Origin: JACVRM01 sp963839815
Lineage (GTDB): Bacteria > Actinomycetota > Thermoleophilia > Gaiellales > Gaiellaceae
DNA: 64,000 bases
Assembly (NCBI GenBank): GCA_963839815.1
Contig: CAWIWF010000006.1
Location: forward strand, 248,001 to 312,000
Direction of reading: 5' to 3'
Part shown: positions 58,405-64,000 of the stretch, in pieces
Position numbering within the stretch: position 1 is the first letter of the stretch
How the letters are laid out: each line of letters begins with the position of its first letter
Notes under the pieces: model-generated
What the model was told of the DNA's origin: nothing
What the model saw: only the letters and a program-made list of their open reading frames with translations
Database searches by the model: none
Translations under genes and position numbers: made by a program

Positions 58405-59537
58405 CAGTCGACGAGCTGGAGCCGCTCGTTCGGGCGGAAGCGACGGCCGACCTTCGCCGAGGGGCGGCCGTCGGTCATGACGACATCACCGGTGAAGTCG
58501 TTCTCGCCGCGGATCAGCCAGGAGCCGACCCCATACGAGTCGACGGGCACGCCCCGCTCTTCGAACTGGCGGATCTTGTCGAGGCCGAAACCGCCGGAGG
58601 CGACGATCCGCACCCGCTCGAAGCCGTCGCGGTCGAGCGCCTCACGCACCTTGTGCACGAGCCGCTCGTTGACGCCGCGCGGGTCGAAGTCGCCCAGCTC
58701 GCCCCACAGCGAGCGGTCGACCAGCTGCCCGGACGTGTCGAGGCGCACGCCCCAGAGCCGCGGCCCCAGCGCGCGCGCGACCTCGAGCGCCGTCCGCACC
58801 GAGTCGTTCTCGAAGTCGACGAGCACCACGATGTTGAAGTCGTCGGGTGCCCACTCGGCGAACTTCGTCGCCGCGAGCACCGTGTTGCCGCCGTAGGCCG
58901 CGATCAGAGCGTGGGGCACAGTGCCGATGCCGCGACCGCCCCACCACGAGGCCTGTGCATCGGTCGTCATTCCGATCGGAGCACCGACGTATGCCCCTGC
59001 GACGTAGGCCGCGTAGCCGTCGCCGGTCTGCACGCGGTGGTGGTCGTGGCGGGCGGGCATGAAGATGATCGGCTTGCCATTGGCGGCCTCGAGCACGCGC
59101 GTGACGTTGGTGGCGATGAGCGTGCGCCGCGCCAGCGTGCCCAGGTACACGGTCTCGAGATGGGCGAAGAGCGTGTAGTCGCCTTCGATCGTCAGCACCG
59201 TCTCCCAGGGCCCGGCCCGGTCGCCGTCGTGGAGGGCGTGCACGGTCAGCGCCTCCCACTCGTCCGAGCAGAGCTTGAGGATCGCGATCGCCTCGTCGAT
59301 CCCGCCCAGCACGGCCTCGTGCTTCTGGAAGACCTGCATGACGACGCGGGGATGACGGCCGTCGGCGAGCAGCGCCGCGCGCGTGTGATTGAAATAGGCG
59401 TCCGTGTAGTAGCCCTCCCGCATCTTCTCGACCGGCAGGTCGAAGATCTCGGGCGCGAGACGCACGCCGCTGCGGGCGACCGGGACGCCAACCCCGGCCG
59501 GCTCGGGCTCGATCGGCACCGGGCCCTCCCTGTCCAC
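58404..59537 (-). CDS. pncB: Nicotinate phosphoribosyltransferase
   Basis: The 377-aa protein begins near DLPVEKMREGYYTDAYFNHTRAALL and has the family MPARHDHHRVQTGDGYAAYV, GTVPHALIAAYGGNTVLAATKF and VGSWLIRGENDFTGDVV segments. It makes nicotinate mononucleotide from nicotinate in NAD salvage, using the product of the nicotinamidase-like gene next door. Start is GTG at 59535-59537, 3 bp after the DUF1385 stop. Confidence 0.9.
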   Translation of the reverse strand: MDREGPVPIEPEPAGVGVPVARSGVRLAPEIFDLPVEKMREGYYTDAYFNHTRAALLADGRHPRVVMQVFQKHEAVLGGIDEAIAILKLCSDEWEALTVHALHDGDRAGPWETVLTIEGDYTLFAHLETVYLGTLARRTLIATNVTRVLEAANGKPIIFMPARHDHHRVQTGDGYAAYVAGAYVGAPIGMTTDAQASWWGGRGIGTVPHALIAAYGGNTVLAATKFAEWAPDDFNIVVLVDFENDSVRTALEVARALGPRLWGVRLDTSGQLVDRSLWGELGDFDPRGVNERLVHKVREALDRDGFERVRIVASGGFGLDKIRQFEERGVPVDSYGVGSWLIRGENDFTGDVVMTDGRPSAKVGRRFRPNERLQLVD

Positions 59538-59540
59538 GGG

Positions 59541-60323
59541 CTAGGCGGCCGCCCGCTCGAGCTCGACGCACGCCTCGAGCGCCGCCTGGGCGACCTCGAG
59601 CTGTGCCGGCGTCGGCTCCGCGGTCGCGTAGCGGTGCTGAAACTCGTGGCCGGGTCGTGCGAGAGCCCGGGCGACCGGGTGGCGGGGGTTGCGGGTCATC
59701 CAGCCGAACAGCTCCGTGGCAGCGGCGAGCGACCCGAACGCGGCGCCAAGGCGGGCCGTCGGCCGGATCGCCTCCGGCACACGCGAGACGACGACGTTGC
59801 CGACCGCGACGGCCGCCAGCAGGGGGCCGACGAGATGCGTCCCGCAGCGCTCGTGCTCGCGCGCCCGCGGCTCGTCGTGCTCGTACGTCCCGATCGAGAT
59901 GTGCTCGGCGCCGTGGTAGGCGGCGAGCTCGCTCCCGCGGAGCGCGAGCGCGGCCGGGGCGATCGAGACGGCGGCTCCGACCAGCTCCTTGGCGAGCGGG
60001 CTGAGCAGGGTGCTGCCGCGAGCGGCCTGGACGAGGGCTGCGCCGGCGCCCATCGCCGCCAGCACCGCGGGCCGCTCGAACGGGAGCCGGGCCTCGGGCA
60101 GCTCGCGCCGAAGCCGGGGCAGCAGCGCGAAGACCTCGGCGAGGCGGGCCGGGCCCTGGAGCGCGCGGATGCGAACCCGAGCTGCGCGCAGCGGCTTGAT
60201 CCCGGACGCCAGTTGGAGCGAGCCGTCGCCACCGCGCACCGCGCACGCCCAGGCGTTCGGCCCGTGCACGAGGACGCCGTTTGCCAGCGCCATGCCGCCG
60301 AGCCGCACCTTGCCGCCCTTCAT
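59541..60323 (-). CDS. DUF1385-family membrane protein
   Basis: The 260-aa protein begins MKGGKVRLGGMALANGVLVHG, has hydrophobic stretches (ELVGAAVSIAPAALAL, LVGPLLAAVAVGNVVVS) and the family YHGAEH motif with a later GHEFQHR. DUF1385 proteins are predicted metal-dependent membrane enzymes, not characterised. ATG at 60321-60323 is supported by TACGCT 6 nt upstream. It leads the operon with pncB and the nicotinamidase-like gene. Confidence 0.85.
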   Translation of the reverse strand: MKGGKVRLGGMALANGVLVHGPNAWACAVRGGDGSLQLASGIKPLRAARVRIRALQGPARLAEVFALLPRLRRELPEARLPFERPAVLAAMGAGAALVQAARGSTLLSPLAKELVGAAVSIAPAALALRGSELAAYHGAEHISIGTYEHDEPRAREHERCGTHLVGPLLAAVAVGNVVVSRVPEAIRPTARLGAAFGSLAAATELFGWMTRNPRHPVARALARPGHEFQHRYATAEPTPAQLEVAQAALEACVELERAAA

Positions 60324-60329
60324 GGCGCC

Positions 60330-60335
60330 AGCGTA
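60330..60335 (-). promoter_or_regulatory. -10 hexamer TACGCT, leaderless spacing for the DUF1385/pncB operon
   Basis: TACGCT on the minus strand ends 6 nt before the ATG at 60323. Confidence 0.5.
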
Positions 60336-60463
60336 CCGAGCGCCCCGTAACCTGCCGCCGTCCGGGCTGCCGTGGCGCTTCGGCACGATTCCGGCACAGA
60401 CACGTGCGTTGCACCCCGATACGATCGCAGCGGGGAGGAGGTTGGGCTACCTGGCGCCCCGCC

Positions 60464-61780
60464 TCATGCGGACATGTCCGCAAAGGACAGGGCCGCGTGC
60501 CGAAGGAAGGTGAGCCCGAGCTCGAGATCGTCCACCAGCACCCGCTCGTCGGCAGAATGGATCAGCCGCGCGGCGAGCTCGGCCGACATCGTCCGCATCG
60601 GGAAGAACCCGTAGGCAACCGTGCCGAACGCCTCCCGCAGCCAGTGGCTGTCGGTGAAGCCCGGCACGATCAGCGGCACGGCGATCGCGCCCGGCTCGAT
60701 GCCGGCGACGAACCCGGCGACGACGTCCCACAGCGGCGTGTCGAGCGGCGAGCGCGTCCCGCCGTGGGGAGCGAGCCACTCCAGCTCGTAGTCGATGTCG
60801 CCGCCGAGCGCGGCGCGGATGATCGTCTCGGCGTCGGAGGCGGTCTGACCGGGTAGCAGCCGGCAGTCCACCGTGATCTCGCAGACGGCCGGGATCACGT
60901 TGCGCTTGTGCGAGGCCTGGATCAGCGTCGGTGAGAGCGTCGGTGCGAAGAGCGGCTCAGCCAGCTCGGCAACGAGGGGATCGATGGCCTGCACGGTGGC
61001 CCGCGCCGAGTCGGCGTCGGCCGGCGCCTGCCCGCTGACCGTCTCGATCAGCGCGCTCACTTCCGGTTCGAGGCGCGCCTCCATCTGGATTGCCCCGAGC
61101 CGCTCGATCAGCGGTGCGGCCTTCACGAGGGCGTTGTCGGCGATCCCGGGCATCGACGCGTGACCGCTGCGCCCGTGCACGCGGATCAGAAACGGCGCCG
61201 TCATCTTCTCGGCGACACCGCAGACGTAGAGGGCACGGCCGCCCAGCTCGATCCGGTCGCCCGCTCCCTCGTTGAGCGAGTACTCGGTCTCGACCGCCTG
61301 CGGATGCGCCTCGCAGAGCCATTGCAGCCCGTACCCGTCTCCGACCTCCTCGTCGGCCGTCGCGGCGAAGATCAGGTCGCCTGCCGGCCGGAAACCCTCG
61401 CGGGCGAGCGACGCGATCGCGACGGCGCTCGCCGCTACCTGCCCCTTCATGTCGAGCGCGCCCCGGCCCCAGACCGCGTCGTCGCGGAGCTCGCCCGACC
61501 ACGGGTCGACCTTCCACTCGGAGGCGTCGGCGAGCACGGTGTCCGTGTGGGACAGGAGCAGCAGCCGCGGGCCATCGCCTCGACCCGGGATGCGAGCGAC
61601 GAGGTTGGCGCGCTCGGGCACACGCGCGTAGAGCTCGCACTGGACACCGTTCGCCTCCAGGTAGTCGCGAAGCAGCGTCGCAGCGCCGGTCTCGTTGCCG
61701 GGCGGGTTGACCGTGTCCACCCGGATCAGCTGCCGCAGGAGCTCCACCACCTCGTCGCGGAGCGACACCGTCGTTGCCAT
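60464..61780 (-). CDS. M20-family metallopeptidase (ArgE/DapE-like)
   Basis: The protein of about 438 aa has the M20 ligands: His-x-Asp in LLLSHTDTVLAD, Asp in VWGRGALDMKGQ, Glu-Glu in ATADEEVGDGYG, and a dimerisation domain with VHGRSGHASMPGIADN. It hydrolyses an amide or peptide bond; substrate unknown. ATG at 61778-61780 follows GGAG by 6 nt and overlaps the stop of the upstream methyltransferase by one base. Confidence 0.88.
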   Translation of the reverse strand: MATTVSLRDEVVELLRQLIRVDTVNPPGNETGAATLLRDYLEANGVQCELYARVPERANLVARIPGRGDGPRLLLLSHTDTVLADASEWKVDPWSGELRDDAVWGRGALDMKGQVAASAVAIASLAREGFRPAGDLIFAATADEEVGDGYGLQWLCEAHPQAVETEYSLNEGAGDRIELGGRALYVCGVAEKMTAPFLIRVHGRSGHASMPGIADNALVKAAPLIERLGAIQMEARLEPEVSALIETVSGQAPADADSARATVQAIDPLVAELAEPLFAPTLSPTLIQASHKRNVIPAVCEITVDCRLLPGQTASDAETIIRAALGGDIDYELEWLAPHGGTRSPLDTPLWDVVAGFVAGIEPGAIAVPLIVPGFTDSHWLREAFGTVAYGFFPMRTMSAELAARLIHSADERVLVDDLELGLTFLRHAALSFADMSA

Positions 61781-62565
61781 CACGTTCTCCTTCCGATCGT
61801 CAGCAGGTAGGGCTCCGGGACACGGACGCCGCCGTCGACGGCGAACTGTTCCTGGTGTGCGATGTAGGCGGCGCGCAAGCTGCTCCTCCGGTCGGGGTCG
61901 AGCCCCTCGACGAGCGTCTTCATCGGCCCGCAGGACTGAATCGTGAGCTCCCAGGCGGCCTGACCGGACTCCGCCTCGTAGTGGTGCACACGCTGCTCGA
62001 CATCGAGGTCGAAGGCGTCCCCGAGCCGTGCGCGGATGTACGCCTCGTCGCCCCAGTCGGCGGCGCTGCCGATGCCCGCCTGCATCGCCGGCCGGTAGTC
62101 GCGCATGACCCCGTCCCAGCCCGGGTTCGGAGCCCAGGAGGTGACGACCAGGCGCCCACCGGGTCGGGTCACACGAGCGAGCTCGGAGGCGGCGGCCTCG
62201 TGGTCGGGGGCGAAGATCACGGCAAAGGACGACCCGACGGCGTCGAAGGAGGCGTCGGCATAGGGGAGCTGCGCGGCGTCGCCGACGTCGAAGCGGATCT
62301 CGAGCCGGCGATCCTCGGCGATCCGGCGGGCGGTCTCGATCAGCACGGGCGCGATGTCGATCCCCGTCACGCGCGCGCCCGCCGCCGCCGCCCGCAGAGC
62401 GACCGCGCCCGTACCGGTCCCCACGTCGAGGACGTCCTGCCCCGGGCCAGGCTCCAGCCGCTCGACGAGCGCCTCGTGAACAGGCGCGAGGGTCTCGACG
62501 ATGCGCTCGAACGGCGCGGCGCCCCAGATCTCGGCTGCCCCCGGCGAGGCCTCGGGCGGCGTCAA
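61780..62565 (-). CDS. SAM-dependent methyltransferase (class I)
   Basis: The 261-aa protein has motif I VLDVGTGTGAVALRAA and the acidic motif II VTGIDIAPVLIETAR, with FDVGDAAQLPYADASFDAV as post-motifs: a class I methyltransferase of the UbiE/Methyltransf_11 type. The substrate is unknown. TTG at 62563-62565 overlaps the tryptophan-dioxygenase stop (TTGA), and no better start exists downstream. It lies between the dioxygenase and M20 peptidase genes in one coupled operon. Confidence 0.82.
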   Translation of the reverse strand: MTPPEASPGAAEIWGAAPFERIVETLAPVHEALVERLEPGPGQDVLDVGTGTGAVALRAAAAGARVTGIDIAPVLIETARRIAEDRRLEIRFDVGDAAQLPYADASFDAVGSSFAVIFAPDHEAAASELARVTRPGGRLVVTSWAPNPGWDGVMRDYRPAMQAGIGSAADWGDEAYIRARLGDAFDLDVEQRVHHYEAESGQAAWELTIQSCGPMKTLVEGLDPDRRSSLRAAYIAHQEQFAVDGGVRVPEPYLLTIGRRT

Positions 62566-63323
62566 CGCCCGTGCCCGGGTGTGGGCGACGACCCCGCGCT
62601 GTCGACCTCGCTGTTGGCGATGTCGGTCAGCTCGTTGCGCGCCTCCCAGAGCTCCGGGTAGAGCTTCTGGTGGATCAGCTTCGCGAGCAGCTCGACCGGC
62701 GTTCCCTGCGTGCCGATCTGCCCCTCGCCGATGATGCGGCCGATCACCTTCAGGTGGCGGACACGCCACACGGTGACTCGCTCGTCCCACTCCATCAGCA
62801 GCTCCTGGACGGTGTAGAGCTCCTCGAACTCGCGGTTTCGCTGCATCAGCTCGACGAGGCTCAGGCCGGCCTCGCGGCGCAGGGCATGGAAGGCCGCCCC
62901 GAGCTCGGGCGACACGCGCCGTACCCCGTTGAACCCGGGCGAGTCGAAGCCGCTGCCGTGCCCGAGCACGGGCCTCACCCAGCGGGTGTACTCCCAGGGC
63001 GCCATGTGCTCGAGCATGTCGAGGGCGTCGTGGACGCGCTTGAGGCAGTCGATCGAGCGGCGCAGCAGCCGGATCGCCGCCGCGAGCTCCCCCTCACGGA
63101 GGTGACCCGTCGCGAGCTCGGCCTCGGTCCAGGCGAGCTTGAGCCAGAGCTCGGAGGACTGATGGACCGTCTGGAACAGGAGCTCGTCGTGGTGGGCGCG
63201 CTCCTCGTCGGTCTTCTGCAGAGCGAGCAGCTCGTCGGTACGCAGGTAGCGCTCGTAGTCCGACCCGCCGCGTCCGGGCAGGATCGGTGCGAACTCGTCC
63301 TCGGTGGGCTGCGTGGTCGCCAT
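62562..63323 (-). CDS. kynA: Tryptophan 2,3-dioxygenase-like protein
   Basis: The 253-aa protein has HHDELLFQTVHQSSELWLK (active-site His54), VRPVLGHGSGFDSPGF, a heme-ligand-type His189 in VWRVRHLKVIGRIIG and GTQGTPVELLAKLI, the TDO family order. It would open the indole ring of tryptophan to N-formylkynurenine. GTQGT replaces the usual GTGGT, so the substrate may differ. ATG at 63321-63323; TATGCT 18 nt upstream may be the -10. Confidence 0.8.
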   Translation of the reverse strand: MATTQPTEDEFAPILPGRGGSDYERYLRTDELLALQKTDEERAHHDELLFQTVHQSSELWLKLAWTEAELATGHLREGELAAAIRLLRRSIDCLKRVHDALDMLEHMAPWEYTRWVRPVLGHGSGFDSPGFNGVRRVSPELGAAFHALRREAGLSLVELMQRNREFEELYTVQELLMEWDERVTVWRVRHLKVIGRIIGEGQIGTQGTPVELLAKLIHQKLYPELWEARNELTDIANSEVDSAGSSPTPGHGR

Positions 63324-63341
63324 GGGGTCGGTCGCCCGGGG

Positions 63342-63349
63342 AGCATACT
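63342..63349. promoter_or_regulatory. Overlapping divergent -10 elements of kynA and rarA
   Basis: AGCATACT gives TATGCT on the minus strand (kynA) and CATACT on the plus strand, 7 nt before the rarA ATG. Confidence 0.4.
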
Positions 63350-63356
63350 TCGGGCC

Positions 63357-64000
63357 ATGGGCGACCTCTTCGCCGACGCAGCGCGGGAGCGACTGCCGGA
63401 TGTCGCGCCGCTGCCCGTCCGCCTGCGTCCGCAGACGCTCGACGACTTCGTCGGCCAGCAGCACATCCTCGGCGAGGCTTCCGTCCTACGGCGCGCGATC
63501 GAGGCCGACCGCGTCTCCTCCCTGATCCTCTACGGCCCGCCCGGGAGCGGCAAGACGACGCTCGCACGGGTGATCGCGAACACCACCGGGGCAGCCTTCG
63601 AGGAGCTGTCGGCGGTCTCGGCGTCGGTGAGCGACGTGCGTGCCACTATCACCCGCGCGCGCGACCGGCTGGGCGGCAGCGGACAGCGCACGATCCTGTT
63701 CCTCGACGAGATCCACCGCTTCAACAAGGCCCAGCAGGACGCGCTCCTGCCGGTGGTCGAGGAGGGGCTCGTGACCCTGATCGGGGCGACCACCGAGAAC
63801 CCGTACTTCGAGGTCAACTCCGCCCTGCTCTCGCGCACGCAGCTGTACGAGCTGGAGCCGCACTCGCGCGACGACCTGGCGCGCGTCGTCCGCCGCGGCG
63901 CGGAGGCGCTCGCGGCCGACGTATCGGACGAGCTCGTCGAGCTGATCACCGAGCGCGCCGGGGGCGACGCGCGCCATGCGCTCACGATCCTGGAGCTCGC
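63357..64000 (+). CDS. rarA: Replication-associated recombination protein RarA (MgsA), 5' part
   Basis: Only the first 214 codons are in the window; the gene runs past 64000. The start MGDLFADAARERLPDVAPL is followed by LRPQTLDDFVGQQHILGE, Walker A YGPPGSGKTTLA, Walker B ILFLDEIHRFNKAQQDALLP and sensor GATTENPYFEVNSALLSR, the RarA/WRNIP1 clamp-loader-like AAA ATPase. It acts at stalled replication forks. Confidence 0.92.
   Translation, partial: MGDLFADAARERLPDVAPLPVRLRPQTLDDFVGQQHILGEASVLRRAIEADRVSSLILYGPPGSGKTTLARVIANTTGAAFEELSAVSASVSDVRATITRARDRLGGSGQRTILFLDEIHRFNKAQQDALLPVVEEGLVTLIGATTENPYFEVNSALLSRTQLYELEPHSRDDLARVVRRGAEALAADVSDELVELITERAGGDARHALTILEL

Overview
This window is about 70% GC by eye and reads as the chromosome of a high-GC Gram-positive bacterium, most likely a Thermoleophilia-type actinobacterium (Gaiellales/Solirubrobacterales). 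That placement is inferred from many GTG/TTG starts, a futalosine-pathway menaquinone gene, a complete 14-subunit nuo operon, a CIRCE-controlled groESL operon, a DUF3107-like small protein and many apparently leaderless genes. No phage, integrase, transposase or CRISPR array is visible. The unusual material lies in GC-rich repeats between genes and inside the nuo operon.

Layout. 1-10 kb: the 5' end of an mqnD-like gene, an ornithine-cyclodeaminase-like gene with a DUF421 gene, tRNA-Arg with a GCG anticodon, divergent ygfZ and sulfite-oxidase-like genes, a lipoprotein, groES-groEL, NUDIX, ASCH and zinc-ribbon genes. These are separated by long intergenic stretches holding a dispersed palindromic repeat. 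10-17 kb: 2-oxoacid dehydrogenase E1alpha, E1beta and E2 (E2 frameshifted), VOC and GFA proteins, then lipB and lipA, which make the lipoyl cofactor E2 needs; between lipB and lipA a 122-aa gene is flanked by two identical 23-bp palindromes. 17-24 kb: two large secreted subtilases facing the same way, with two small secreted or peptide genes between them. 24-29.7 kb: fumarase, ferredoxin-NADP reductase, a multicopper oxidase, a 4-TM protein and an IscA/ErpA-like carrier (the last two frameshifted). 29.9-45.5 kb: nuoABCDEFGHIJKLMN (complex I), with repeat-built coupled ORFs at nuoG-nuoH and nuoH-nuoI, a nuoJ lacking its own stop, and a nuoM with a long C-terminal extension. 45.5-64 kb: housekeeping and metabolic genes: UPF0173 hydrolase, cupin/TPR, Ldh-type oxidoreductase, Mrp Fe-S ATPase, inositol-phosphatase family, DUF1015, YhaM-like nuclease, MOSC, YchF, methylmalonyl-CoA epimerase, FtsH, an NAD-salvage pair, a tryptophan-dioxygenase operon and the start of rarA.

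Function. The core is aerobic energy metabolism: 2-oxoacid oxidation with lipoylation, fumarase, complex I and Fe-S maturation (IscA, Mrp, YgfZ), together with protein quality control (GroESL, FtsH).

Two cross-cutting observations matter most. At least thirteen genes have a TANNNT -10-like hexamer 6-7 nt before the start codon and no Shine-Dalgarno, which fits leaderless mRNAs. Four conserved genes (E2, IscA-like, the 4-TM protein, nuoJ) each carry a frameshift explained by a single base, which looks more like consensus error than biology and should be checked against reads before anything is built on it.
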